Assembly (NCBI GenBank): GCA_019119775.1 | Contig: DWWL01000071.1 | Coordinates: 1 to 56,671 of the forward strand | Reading direction: 5' to 3' | From: Candidatus Lachnoclostridium pullistercoris | GTDB taxonomy: Bacteria; Bacillota; Clostridia; Lachnospirales; Lachnospiraceae | DNA length: 56,671 nucleotides | Shown: positions 40,639-48,578 of the stretch, in pieces | Layout of the letters: the number at the start of each line of letters is the position of its first letter | Position numbering within the stretch: position 1 is the first letter of the stretch | Translations under genes and position numbers: made by a program | The notes under the pieces: model-generated | Told to the model about the DNA's origin: nothing | The model's input: the letters and a program-made list of their open reading frames with translations, nothing else | The model's database searches: none

Positions 40639-42054
40639 TTACTCCTCCCACTGGTCCCCCAGTAATTGTTTTAATTCCTCCGGGTCCATGTCCCCTTCAT
40701 CCAGAGGCTTTCCGTCCTCCATGAGGGCGTCCCACAGTTTGATGACAACTGCGGAATTGGCCTCCAGCCGGATGGGAAGGACGTCATGTTCCACGGAGAA
40801 TTCTTCCCCTGTAAAAAGATTTTTGGCTTTCCGGCTGCAGATGGGCAGCGGAAGCACAAAAGAGCTCGGACTGCTGTCGCAGTTGACGGCAGTGACGGCG
40901 ATGGACTCTGATCCGTAGCGGGCAAAGGCAAACTGACGGTTGGTCAGATAGAGCTCCTGGTAAAGGCCCGCGTGAAATTCCGGATTTTCCCTGTGGATTC
41001 TGATCAGGCGGCGGATCAGAGATTTCAGACCGCACTGATGGCCTTCGGCTTCCTGGGGCGTGATGGCCGGACGGAGAGCTTTGTCGCTGCAGTTTGTCCG
41101 TTTTCCCTCAATTCCCCATTCGCTGCCGTAGTAGATGGACGGGATGCCCGGCAGAGTGAACAGCAGGGTGTAGAGCGGCTCAAAATGAGCTTTGTCCGCC
41201 AGTTTGCTGGCCAGCCGGTCCTCGTCGTGGTTGTCGGTAAAGGTGTAGAGCATGATTCCCTTAAAAGGCATCCGCCGGACAGTGTGGGCGATCTCAAAGT
41301 AGTTGTGGTCGTTGTGGGCGGAGTAAAATGCCTTGTGGAGGGCGTAGTTGGTGACGGAGTGGAGCATTTCGCTGTTCACCCAGCGCTCATATTCTCCGTG
41401 AATCACCTCGCCCATGAGCCAGAACGCCTCCTTCATGGAGTCGGTGGCCGTGCGCAGCTCCTTCATAAAGTCAAAATCCAGCACGTTGGCGCAGTCCAGC
41501 CGCAGTCCGTCGATGTCAAACGTCTCGACCCAGAAGCGGACGGTGTCGAACAGGTACTGCTTCACCTCCGGATTTTTTAAGTTCAGGCAGGGAAGGTTAA
41601 ACTGCCCCTGCCACGCGTCGTAGCAGAACGGATCTCCCATAGGGCTGGAGCAGTGGAAGGAAACTCCTCTGTACCAGTCTTTATAGGGGGAATCCCATTT
41701 TTTCTCCTGGATATCCCGGAACGCGAAAAATTCCCGTCCGGTGTGGTTGAAGACGGCGTCAATGACGACTTTGATGCCGTTTTCGTGGCAGGCGTCCACA
41801 AACGCCCGGAATTCACCGTTGGTCCCCAGACGCCGGTCCACCAGCCGGTAGTCTTTCGTGTCGTAGCCGTGGGAAGAGGACTCAAACAAAGGACCTATGT
41901 ATAGCGCGTTAAAGCCCATCTCCTTTAAGTAGGGAATCCAGGCGTTTAACTGGTCAAAACGGGAAGCGGCTTCCCCGTGATTAAAATCCGGGGCGCCGGT
42001 GCATCCCAGAGGGTACATATGGTAAAATACAGAACTTTCATACCACTGTTTCAT
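40639..42054 (-). CDS. GH13 alpha-amylase family enzyme
   Basis: 471 aa. Barrel motifs: VVIDAVFNHTG, nucleophile Asp in DGLRLDCANVLDF, acid/base Glu in FWLMGEVIHGEY, third Asp in YTFTDNHDEDRLAS. YESSVFYHMYPLG at the start and no signal peptide point to a cytoplasmic cyclomaltodextrinase/alpha-amylase type enzyme acting on glycogen or maltodextrin. The C-terminal tail (about 455-471) is acidic. Start after AAGGAGGAACC. Coupled to glgB. Confidence 0.9.
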   Translation of the reverse strand: MKQWYESSVFYHMYPLGCTGAPDFNHGEAASRFDQLNAWIPYLKEMGFNALYIGPLFESSSHGYDTKDYRLVDRRLGTNGEFRAFVDACHENGIKVVIDAVFNHTGREFFAFRDIQEKKWDSPYKDWYRGVSFHCSSPMGDPFCYDAWQGQFNLPCLNLKNPEVKQYLFDTVRFWVETFDIDGLRLDCANVLDFDFMKELRTATDSMKEAFWLMGEVIHGEYERWVNSEMLHSVTNYALHKAFYSAHNDHNYFEIAHTVRRMPFKGIMLYTFTDNHDEDRLASKLADKAHFEPLYTLLFTLPGIPSIYYGSEWGIEGKRTNCSDKALRPAITPQEAEGHQCGLKSLIRRLIRIHRENPEFHAGLYQELYLTNRQFAFARYGSESIAVTAVNCDSSPSSFVLPLPICSRKAKNLFTGEEFSVEHDVLPIRLEANSAVVIKLWDALMEDGKPLDEGDMDPEELKQLLGDQWEE

Positions 42055-42067
42055 AAAAGGTTCCTCC

Positions 42068-42286
42068 TTAAAATTCCCGTTTTTTAAAGTTCTGAAGGAG
42101 AAACTGGTAGCGCAGCTGAGCGGCGTTCAGTTCATAGATGTAGCAGTCGATCAGCATGGGGTCCACGACCTGCTCAAAATGGTTGCGCGCCGTGTCGATC
42201 GCTCCCTTCGTCCGCTCGATTTCCCGGCGGAGCCTGCGTTCTTCCCTCAGAAGCTCTGTGTTTCTGGAAGATTTTGATCGTCTCAT
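42068..42286 (-). CDS. YaaL/DUF2508-like small protein
   Basis: 72 aa, highly charged and helical (EERRLRREIERTKGAIDTARNHF; VDPMLIDCYIYELNAAQLRYQFLL), which matches the DUF2508/YaaL pattern, function unknown. In Firmicutes such genes usually lie near recR or spore genes; here it precedes the GH13 gene by 13 bp. Start chosen at 42286 behind GGAAGGAGGTGG; the frame is open upstream, but that part lies in the intergenic palindromic region. Confidence 0.75.
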   Translation of the reverse strand: MRRSKSSRNTELLREERRLRREIERTKGAIDTARNHFEQVVDPMLIDCYIYELNAAQLRYQFLLQNFKKREF

Positions 42287-42332
42287 ATTTCCACCTCCTT
42301 CCGGGCTGCCGATGGAACTAGTATGTACCGGA

Positions 42333-42362
42333 AATGGAAATATATTCAATGGAAATATATTC
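42333..42362. repeat. 15-bp tandem duplication
   Basis: AATGGAAATATATTC occurs twice head to tail (42333-42347, 42348-42362), immediately left of the palindromic element's target duplication. Confidence 0.8.
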
Positions 42363-42530
42363 ATTTTACGTAACAGTTCAGACGGGCATCTTCTTGCCCG
42401 GCCAATAGGCCGGACAAGAAGCATCGGATGTCCATCCGATGTGTAAACAGAGGGGAAAACTTACTTACAAGCAAGCTTGACGTCAGTTTTCCCCTCTGTT
42501 TACCCGCCGTCTGAACTGTTACCATTTTAC
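42362..42530. mobile_element. MITE-like cloverleaf palindromic element
   Basis: A 153-bp element (42370-42522) with perfect 16-bp terminal inverted repeats GTAACAGTTCAGACGG / CCGTCTGAACTGTTAC, flanked by an 8-bp direct repeat CATTTTAC (42362-42369, 42523-42530) that looks like a target site duplication. Inside are three consecutive hairpins: 42390-42421 (14 bp, one mismatch), 42422-42441 (9 bp) and 42443-42503 (19 bp, perfect). No coding capacity. GTAA ends plus 8-bp duplications are the hallmark of IS66-family elements, so a non-autonomous IS66-type relic is the leading reading. A structured RNA is the alternative. Confidence 0.75.
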
Positions 42531-42563
42531 CACCGGGCAGTAGAGGCAGTCAATAAAAAGGGA

Positions 42564-42592
42564 TTGACAATTCTCCGGAAATGGTTCATAAT
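42564..42592 (+). promoter_or_regulatory. promoter of the tad/flp operon
   Basis: -35 TTGACA (42564-42569), 17-bp spacer, -10 CATAAT (42587-42592), about 110 bp before tadV. A small ACTCCG/CGGAGT hairpin lies in the leader near 42610. Confidence 0.6.
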
Positions 42593-42702
42593 AAGAGCAC
42601 GTTTCAGACTCCGGTCGGAGTAAGTACAGAATTCTTTTTATCTCAGCCGTTTCAGGCAGAATATTCCCGTACAGTGAGAAAACAGAAGGGGGAGATTTTT
42701 TA

Positions 42703-43197
42703 TTGAACACAGATTTGGTATTGTGTCTGTTTCTGACATTTTCCGGTCTTCAGGACCTGGCAGAAGGGAAGGTTTCCCGGTATGTCACCCTGGCCGGGCT
42801 GGCGGCAGGACTTCTTCTGCGGAGGGAGGGAATGGCCTTCGGGCTGCTTGCCGGACTTTTGTTTTTCCCGCTGTTCCTTTTGCGGATGATAGGAGCGGCG
42901 GACGTGAAAGTGATCGCCGTGACGGCCGGCTTTCTGGGGCCGGCCCGGGGTGCGGCGGCGCTGATGACAGGTTTTGTTCTGGGGGCAGTCTGGTCCCTTG
43001 CAAGGCTTCTTCACAGAAAGATATTGTGGGAACGCCTATCTTATTTCGCAGCCTATATCAGGCAGATTACCATGACAAAAAAGTATGTGCCCTACTACCG
43101 GAAGGAGAGGGACGGGAGCCGGGCGGCGATCCCGCTGGCATTCTGTCTCTTCGCGGGGACGGCGGCGTACCTTTTCTGGGAACGGCTGAACCGGTAG
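42703..43197 (+). CDS. tadV: TadV/CpaA-like A24 prepilin peptidase
   Basis: 164 aa, integral membrane aspartic protease that cleaves the leader of Flp prepilin. Catalytic aspartates are Asp18 in SGLQDLAEGKVS and Asp67 in GAADVKV, the second standing for the usual GxGD. About five membrane segments. TTG start 42703 behind AGAAGGGGGAG. First gene of a Tad operon with tadZ, A, B, C and flp. Its natural substrate gene, flp, is broken at 47519. Confidence 0.85.
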   Translation: MNTDLVLCLFLTFSGLQDLAEGKVSRYVTLAGLAAGLLLRREGMAFGLLAGLLFFPLFLLRMIGAADVKVIAVTAGFLGPARGAAALMTGFVLGAVWSLARLLHRKILWERLSYFAAYIRQITMTKKYVPYYRKERDGSRAAIPLAFCLFAGTAAYLFWERLNR

Positions 43198-43220
43198 AAG
43201 GGAAATGAAGGAGGGAGCCT

Positions 43221-44228
43221 ATGAGAAAGATCATGGCGGTGTGGGATACCAATCCCCTGTATGCGGAGCGGCTGGCAGATTTTGCCAATGAGAGGGGACG
43301 GATCCCCTTCCGCGCAGTGGCCTTTGCCTCGGCGGACCGCTTAAAGGAGTACGCGGCGAAACACAGCGTGGAGATTCTGCTGGCGGGCAGTGACGCGCCG
43401 GCGGAGGATGTAAAGGAGGTGAGAGCCAGGCAGGTCATCTATCTGGGAGAGGAAAAACGGGCGGACCCGGAGAAGCTGCCGTCCGTGTACAAGTACCAGA
43501 ATTCAGACCGCCTGATGCGGGAGGTAATGGCCTGCTACGAGGGCGGAGATGGGAGAGAGTCGGTGTCCATCACCGGCCGGGGAAAGGTGATCGGCGTCTA
43601 TTCTCCGGTGGGGAGGTGCCGGAAAACGGCCCTCGCCCTCACCCTGGCTCAGGTGTGGAAAGAGTCGGAGCGGACCCTGTTTGTGACCTTTGAGGACTGC
43701 TCCGGGATGAAGGAGATGACGGGGGAGACTTATGGGGAATGCCTCTCCGACCTGCTCTACCGCTACCGCCATGGCGGCAGCTGCTGGGAAAAGATCGGCG
43801 CTTTCATCTACACCTGGGGCAATGTGGACTACATTCCGCCGTTTCGCTATCCGGAGGATCTGGAAGGAATCAGCGGAATAGAGCTGGCCGGGTTTCTGGA
43901 AGATCTGGCCGCGGAGGCGGGATACGGGGTGATCGTGGTGGATGTGGGACAGACGGGCCGCCAGGCGGCGGAGCTTCTGGAGTCCTGCGACGTGGTGTAC
44001 ATGCCGGTGCTGGACGACTGGGTTTCCCAGGCAAAGATCCGGGAATTTGAGGAGTATCTTGCGGAATCCGGCCGGGACGGGGTGACGGAGCGGCTGGAGA
44101 AGGTGAAGCTGCCGGTGTCCGGGCGTGCCCCGGCCGGGGAGAATTATCCGGAGCAGCTGCTCTGGGGAGAGCTGGGAGACTATGTCCGCCGGCTGGTGGG
44201 AGGAGGAAGAGAGCGTGAGGAAGAATGA
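43221..44228 (+). CDS. tadZ: TadZ/CpaE-like MinD-superfamily protein
   Basis: 335 aa. The N-terminal receiver-like domain (about 1-100) lacks clear phosphoacceptor geometry. It is followed by a ParA/MinD-like domain starting VIGVYSPVGRCRKTALALTL, where the P-loop is atypical (GRCRKT instead of GKGGxGKT). VIVVDVGQTG and VVYMPVLDDW correspond to later Walker B and switch blocks. TadZ places the Tad machinery at a cell pole. Start after GAAGGAGGGAGCCT. Overlaps tadA by 14 nt. Confidence 0.8.
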   Translation: MRKIMAVWDTNPLYAERLADFANERGRIPFRAVAFASADRLKEYAAKHSVEILLAGSDAPAEDVKEVRARQVIYLGEEKRADPEKLPSVYKYQNSDRLMREVMACYEGGDGRESVSITGRGKVIGVYSPVGRCRKTALALTLAQVWKESERTLFVTFEDCSGMKEMTGETYGECLSDLLYRYRHGGSCWEKIGAFIYTWGNVDYIPPFRYPEDLEGISGIELAGFLEDLAAEAGYGVIVVDVGQTGRQAAELLESCDVVYMPVLDDWVSQAKIREFEEYLAESGRDGVTERLEKVKLPVSGRAPAGENYPEQLLWGELGDYVRRLVGGGREREEE

Positions 44229-45438
44229 TCCGGAGCGATGGGAGACATTGAAGAGAAGGGTGCGGTCCAGGCTGGAGGACTACCGCCAGATTGAGGATGA
44301 AGAGCTTTTTGAGCTGATCGACGAGGAGATCGCCGGCATGGGAAAGGAGGAATTTTTCCCTCTCTCGGAGCGGCTGCGGGCCAGAGAGCGCCTGTTTGAC
44401 TCATTCCGCCGGCTGGGGATTCTCCAGGAGATGATGGACCGGAAAGACATCACGGAGATCATGGTCAACGGAAAAGATCAGATCTTTGTGGAGAAGAACG
44501 GGAGCCTGACCAGATGGGAGGGAAGTTTCGAGTCGGAGGAACAGTTGGAGGACACGATCCAGCAGATCGTCAGCCGCGTCAACCGGGTGGTGAACGTGTC
44601 AGAGCCGATCGCGGATGCCAGGCTCCCGGATGGGTCCAGAGTCCATGTGGTGCTGCCGCCGGTGGCCTTAGACGGCCCGGCTCTGACCATACGGAAGTTT
44701 CCGGAGCCGATCACTATGAGCCGCCTGGTGGAGCTGGAGGCGGTGACGGAGGAGGCGGCGCAGTTTCTGGGAACCCTCGTGCGCGCCGGCTACAACATTT
44801 TCATCAGCGGCGGCACAGGATCCGGCAAGACCACATTTCTGAACGCTCTCTCCAGCTATATTCCGCCAGATGAGCGGATCGTCACCATCGAGGACTCCGC
44901 AGAGCTGCAGATCCGCCAGATCCCCAACCTGGTGCGCCTGGAGACGAGAAATGATAACGGGGAGGGAAACCGTCCCATATCCGTGGGGGATCTGATCCGG
45001 GCGGCGCTCAGAATGAGGCCGGACAGGATCATTGTCGGGGAGGTGCGGGGGGAGGAGGCGTTTTCCATGCTTTCCGCCTTCAATACGGGACACGACGGCT
45101 CCCTCTGCACCGGCCACGGCAATAGCACGGCGGATATGCTGGCCCGCCTGGAGACTATGGTTCTCATGGGGGCGGATCTGCCTCTGGAGGCGATCCGGAG
45201 CCAGATCGCCTCCGCTGTGGATGTGATGGTCCACTTAGGCAGAATGCGGGACAAGAGCAGGAAAGTGCTGGAGATCGTGGAGATAGGAGGCTGTGAAAAT
45301 GGGAAAGTGGTTCTCAATCCCCTGTTCCGGTTTCAGGAAAAAGAAGGAGCGGGAACGGGGAAGGTGGAAGGCTGTCTTCAGAAGGCGGGAGAACTCAAAA
45401 ACCGGCTCAAACTGGCGGCAGCAGGCTGTGAACTATGA
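44215..45438 (+). CDS. tadA: TadA/CpaF secretion ATPase
   Basis: About 407 aa. Type II/IV secretion ATPase that powers Flp pilus assembly. N-terminal helical domain, then ITEIMVNGKDQIFVE, Walker A ISGGTGSGKTTFLNAL, Asp box VTIEDSAELQI, Walker B RIIVGEVRGEEAFSML, and the HGN block CTGHGNSTADML (His box). GTG start at 44215 behind GGAGGAAGAG is preferred; the frame is open further upstream inside tadZ. Ends overlapping the tadB frame. Confidence 0.93.
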   Translation: MRKNDPERWETLKRRVRSRLEDYRQIEDEELFELIDEEIAGMGKEEFFPLSERLRARERLFDSFRRLGILQEMMDRKDITEIMVNGKDQIFVEKNGSLTRWEGSFESEEQLEDTIQQIVSRVNRVVNVSEPIADARLPDGSRVHVVLPPVALDGPALTIRKFPEPITMSRLVELEAVTEEAAQFLGTLVRAGYNIFISGGTGSGKTTFLNALSSYIPPDERIVTIEDSAELQIRQIPNLVRLETRNDNGEGNRPISVGDLIRAALRMRPDRIIVGEVRGEEAFSMLSAFNTGHDGSLCTGHGNSTADMLARLETMVLMGADLPLEAIRSQIASAVDVMVHLGRMRDKSRKVLEIVEIGGCENGKVVLNPLFRFQEKEGAGTGKVEGCLQKAGELKNRLKLAAAGCEL

Positions 45439-46165
45439 GGTTTACCGTCTGTCTGCGGGAGAATGGCTCGGAGGTGTGTCCGCCGGGGCCGGACTGGCCG
45501 CGCTGACGGCCTACGTATTTTATCGAAATCTTGTTGCATTTCTGATTTTTCTGCCTTTCGGCGCCTGTGTTCCCCTGATTATGAAAAAGAGGTGGAAGAA
45601 AAAACGGCTTGAGCGGCTTTCCGCGGAATTTAAAGAGGGGATCCGGGTTCTGTCCGCGTCTTTAAGAGCCGGATATTCTGTGGAAAATGCCTTCCGCGCG
45701 AGCGTGGAGGAGCTGACGGCCCTTTTTGGGGAAGATGGGCTGATCGTGAGGGAATTTTCCTATATCGTCTCGCAGATGAGTCTGAACCGGCCGGTGGAGA
45801 GCCTGCTGGCGGATTTCGGACGCCGGAGCGGGCTGGAGGATGTGAAAAATTTTGCGGAGATCTTTCAGCTGGCCAAAAGGAGCGGCGGCCGCCTGGGGGC
45901 CATTATGGATTACACAGCCGGCGTGATCGGCGACAAGATGCAGGTGCAGGAAGACATTCTCACCGCCACCGCGTCCAGAAGGCTGGAGCAGCGGGTGATG
46001 AGCTGCCTGCCCTACGCCATCGTGCTCTATGTGGACATGACGTCTCCGGGCTTTTTCGACGTGATGTATACGACGGAAGCGGGGCGGATCATTATGACAG
46101 CCTGCCTTTTGTGCTATGCGGCCGCGGTGGCGGTTTCCTGGAAGATTCTGGAGATAGAGGTGTAG
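45299..46165 (+). CDS. tadB: TadB-like type II secretion F membrane protein
   Basis: Up to 288 aa. Two N-terminal membrane helices (GVSAGAGLAALTAYVFY; LVAFLIFLPFGACVPLIM), a cytoplasmic helical T2SSF domain (LSASLRAGYSVENAFRASVEEL; FQLAKRSGGRLGAIMDY) and a C-terminal helix. Platform protein of the pilus. ATG 45299 has an excellent AGGAGG ribosome binding site but gives a 140-nt overlap with tadA. GTG 45428 would give the compact homologue-like start NYEVYRLSAGEW with a weak site. The choice is open. Confidence 0.82.
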   Translation: MGKWFSIPCSGFRKKKERERGRWKAVFRRRENSKTGSNWRQQAVNYEVYRLSAGEWLGGVSAGAGLAALTAYVFYRNLVAFLIFLPFGACVPLIMKKRWKKKRLERLSAEFKEGIRVLSASLRAGYSVENAFRASVEELTALFGEDGLIVREFSYIVSQMSLNRPVESLLADFGRRSGLEDVKNFAEIFQLAKRSGGRLGAIMDYTAGVIGDKMQVQEDILTATASRRLEQRVMSCLPYAIVLYVDMTSPGFFDVMYTTEAGRIIMTACLLCYAAAVAVSWKILEIEV

Positions 46166-46169
46166 CCGG

Positions 46170-47375
46170 ATGGAAAAGAACAGAAGAAGAAAACTTCAGT
46201 TTATCTGCATAGCGGCGGGATTTGTCCTTTACGGGGCCGCTCTGGCGGCGGGGATCGGGAGAGAAGACGCGGGAGTGCTTAAGCGCGGGCTTCACGGGGA
46301 AGGCACTACGGTGTATCCGGTGGCAGTGAGAGGGCTTTTAGAGGAGGAGACAAAGGTAGAGATCCCGGTCAGCGAGCAGTCCTACTCTGAGGAGGAGGCA
46401 GAGGAGCTGTTTGACCGGATTCAGAGAGAACTGCCGGAGGAGATTCTCGGGGAAAATGAGTCCCTTGCCGCGGTGAGAACCGATCTGAATCTGATCTCCT
46501 ATCTGGATGAATACGGGGTGGAGATCAGCTGGAGAACGGACGGAGAGAGGATCGACAGCTTTGGGACGGTGTACGGGGAGGGAGCATCCCCGGAGGGAGA
46601 AGAGGTGTGGCTGGAGGCGGAGCTCTCCGACGGTTCCCATCAGGCGGTTTATGAATTTCCGGTTACGGTCCTGCCGCCGGCCCGGACGGCAGAAGAGCAG
46701 GTCGTGGAGCGGTTCCTGGAAGAGGTGAGGGAAGCGGATGAGACACAGAGAGGAGAAAATTTTACTCTTCCGGAACAGTTCGAGGGACGGGAGCTCGCTT
46801 ACCGGGAGACGGAAGGACAGCCTTTGTGGGCGCTGCCGTTTTTCGGGATTCTGGCGGCGGTATTCTTGGAAACAGAGGAAAAAGAGCAGAAAAAGAGGGC
46901 CAGGGAAAGGAGGGAGAGAGAGCTTCTGCGGGACTACCCGGAGGTGGTGTCTAAGCTGGCTGTTTTCCTGGGCGCCGGACTGACGGTGCGGGGAGCCTGG
47001 GAGCAGGTAGTGGAAAGCTATGAGCGGAACCGGCGGGAAGGCGGAAGAGAGCGGTTTGCCTACGAGGAGATGAGGCAGGCTCTGGAACAGATGGAGAAAA
47101 AGGTTCCGGAGGGAAAAGCCTACCAGGAATTTGGGCGCAGCTGCGGCCTTCAGCCTTACTTAAAGCTGGCCGGCCTGCTGGAACAGAACCGGAGAGAGGG
47201 AACCAAAAACTTAAGAGGAATGATGGGGCTGGAGATGGCCTCCGCCTTCGAGGAGAGAAAGAATCTGGCCAGGAAACAGGGAGAAGAGGCCGGGACAAAG
47301 CTGCTGCTCCCCCTGTTTCTCATGCTGGGCGTAGTGATGGCAATGGTGATGGCGCCTGCGCTGCTATCCTTTTAA
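46170..47375 (+). CDS. tadC: TadC-like protein with external N-terminal domain
   Basis: 401 aa. N-terminal membrane helix (about 10-27), about 190 external residues including a YSEEEAEELFDRIQRELPEEIL stretch and beta-rich segments, a second helix (LWALPFFGILAAVFL, about 222-236), a cytoplasmic T2SSF-like domain (YPEVVSKLAVFLGAGLTVRGAW) and a C-terminal hydrophobic segment. The external domain is not part of canonical TadC and may contact cell-wall or pseudopilin. Starts 4 bp after tadB. Confidence 0.78.
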   Translation: MEKNRRRKLQFICIAAGFVLYGAALAAGIGREDAGVLKRGLHGEGTTVYPVAVRGLLEEETKVEIPVSEQSYSEEEAEELFDRIQRELPEEILGENESLAAVRTDLNLISYLDEYGVEISWRTDGERIDSFGTVYGEGASPEGEEVWLEAELSDGSHQAVYEFPVTVLPPARTAEEQVVERFLEEVREADETQRGENFTLPEQFEGRELAYRETEGQPLWALPFFGILAAVFLETEEKEQKKRARERRERELLRDYPEVVSKLAVFLGAGLTVRGAWEQVVESYERNRREGGRERFAYEEMRQALEQMEKKVPEGKAYQEFGRSCGLQPYLKLAGLLEQNRREGTKNLRGMMGLEMASAFEERKNLARKQGEEAGTKLLLPLFLMLGVVMAMVMAPALLSF

Positions 47376-47433
47376 GAGGAGGGCAGGCAGCAGGACCCCG
47401 CCAGTTTATTTTATGGATGGAAGGAGAAAGTGT

Positions 47434-47622
47434 ATGGATCTGAGACAGGAACTGAAGGCATTCTGGACAGAAGAAGATGGGGTTGGAGTCATCGAAGTGG
47501 TGCTGATTTTAGTTGTTATATGTACTATCAATTTGAGATGTGTTTTGTGTGTATTATGGGTTTTTTTGACCTTTAAGGGGTACACGGTAGACAGTTTTAA
47601 TCGGTCTTGTATATTGTGTTGA
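47434..47622 (+). pseudogene. flp: Flp pilin gene, interrupted
   Basis: Starts ATG 47434 behind AAGGAG. The first 28 codons are a normal Flp prepilin: a charged leader ending EEDG, then the type IVb start VGVIEVVLILVV with Glu at position 5 of the mature part. From about 47519 the sequence turns AT-rich and the hydrophobic helix becomes ICTINLRCVLCVLWVFL, unrelated to pilins, ending at 47622. Prepilins of this type usually continue to about 55-65 residues, so the gene is cut by an inserted island. Confidence 0.8.
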
Positions 47623-47657
47623 GCATAAATTTGACGATGGTTATGAAGGAGGTAGTT

Positions 47658-48188
47658 ATGAAGGTTAATCTTTATGATATGGTTGTGGATAATGACAGAA
47701 TTCCATATTTGAAGGGTTCTGGGCGGGTGTCTGCAGGTAAGAGAAGAATATATACAAAACCAAATCAAATAGCAAAGCTGTTGAGAAAGTGCTTTAAGGC
47801 AGATCAATTGCTGGAAGAATATATTTGGCTAATATGTTTTGATACAACAATGCAATGTGTTGGCATTTTTGAAATTAGTCATGGAAGCTGCAACCAATCT
47901 ATTTTGCATATCCCACAGGTATTGCAGCGTACGTTGTTGAGCGGAGCGTCAGTTATTGTTTTGGGACATAATCACCCGAGTGGAATAGTAATTCCGAGTA
48001 ATGAGGATATACAGATGACAAGGCGTTTATGGATTGCAAGTAATATATTGGATATTACATTACTGGATCATATAATCGTGAGTGGAGCCAATAAAAAGGA
48101 ATACTGTTCCCTGCGTGAAATAAAAGCAGAAATATTTGAGATAAGGGAAGGTAACAATAGAATCAAAGAGATAGAGGAAGGCTTTTAA
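47658..48188 (+). CDS. RadC/JAB-domain protein
   Basis: 176 aa. C-terminal RadC domain with a complete JAMM metal motif: VLGHNHPSG followed by PSNEDI gives HxHx7Sx2D, and LLDHIIV follows. MPN+/JAMM domains are metalloproteases, but RadC has no proven cellular role. Short RadC genes are frequent cargo of integrative elements. Start chosen at 47658 behind GAAGGAGGTAGTT. First gene of the island, 140 bp from the junction in flp. Confidence 0.85.
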   Translation: MKVNLYDMVVDNDRIPYLKGSGRVSAGKRRIYTKPNQIAKLLRKCFKADQLLEEYIWLICFDTTMQCVGIFEISHGSCNQSILHIPQVLQRTLLSGASVIVLGHNHPSGIVIPSNEDIQMTRRLWIASNILDITLLDHIIVSGANKKEYCSLREIKAEIFEIREGNNRIKEIEEGF

Positions 48189-48280
48189 ATAGTTTACTTT
48201 TAAGGCGATTTTGGAGTAGGGTATGTAAAGCTCTATGCAATTCAGAAAGAGAGAATATTTGAGACTGTATTTAGCATTTC

Positions 48281-48325
48281 CGATAACCTTCAAACGTATG
48301 TTTTGCCAGTTTGAAAGGGTTATCG
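48281..48325 (+). terminator. hairpin after radC-like gene
   Basis: CGATAACCTTCAAAC (48281-48295) pairs with GTTTGAAAGGGTTATCG (48309-48325) with a two-base bulge; only a weak T stretch follows. Confidence 0.5.
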
Positions 48326-48360
48326 AATTTACATGCCTATAGGAAATTAAAATTCCTAAT

Positions 48361-48577
48361 GAGTTAGGAAACTGAGTTTTTATATGAAAAGCTATAGGAA
48401 ATACTGAACTTCCTAATTTTTCTCTATTTTTACATATCTTATCTAGTTCTTTCTTTTCATAGCTTTATCGCAGCCAACTTCTGATTCCTCAACCAATTAC
48501 GTCATCTGAACCACAGATAAATACAATGCGTTATGCAAAGCTAAGAAGGTATCCTAAACGATAATGGTAATAACTAC
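48361..48577. repeat. 218-bp tandem repeat, copy A
   Basis: Related along its whole length to 48579-48794. Shared blocks include TATATGAAAAGC, ATTTTTACATATCTTAT, CTTTTCATAGCTTTATCG and GGTATCCTAAACGA. Non-coding in all frames. The conserved blocks can fold (AACT/AGTT outer pairing; TAGGAA/TTCCTA inner hairpin), suggesting a structured RNA. Confidence 0.75.
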
Positions 48578-48578
48578 A

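Noticed and set aside
42370..42522. Group II intron or riboswitch
   Set aside because: No domain V or known aptamer core; terminal inverted repeats and an 8-bp duplication favour a transposable unit.
47511..47520. GTTGTTAT at the flp junction and near 55871 as a target duplication
   Set aside because: Only eight AT-rich bases, not precisely at both edges; chance is likely and the right end of the island is not in the window.
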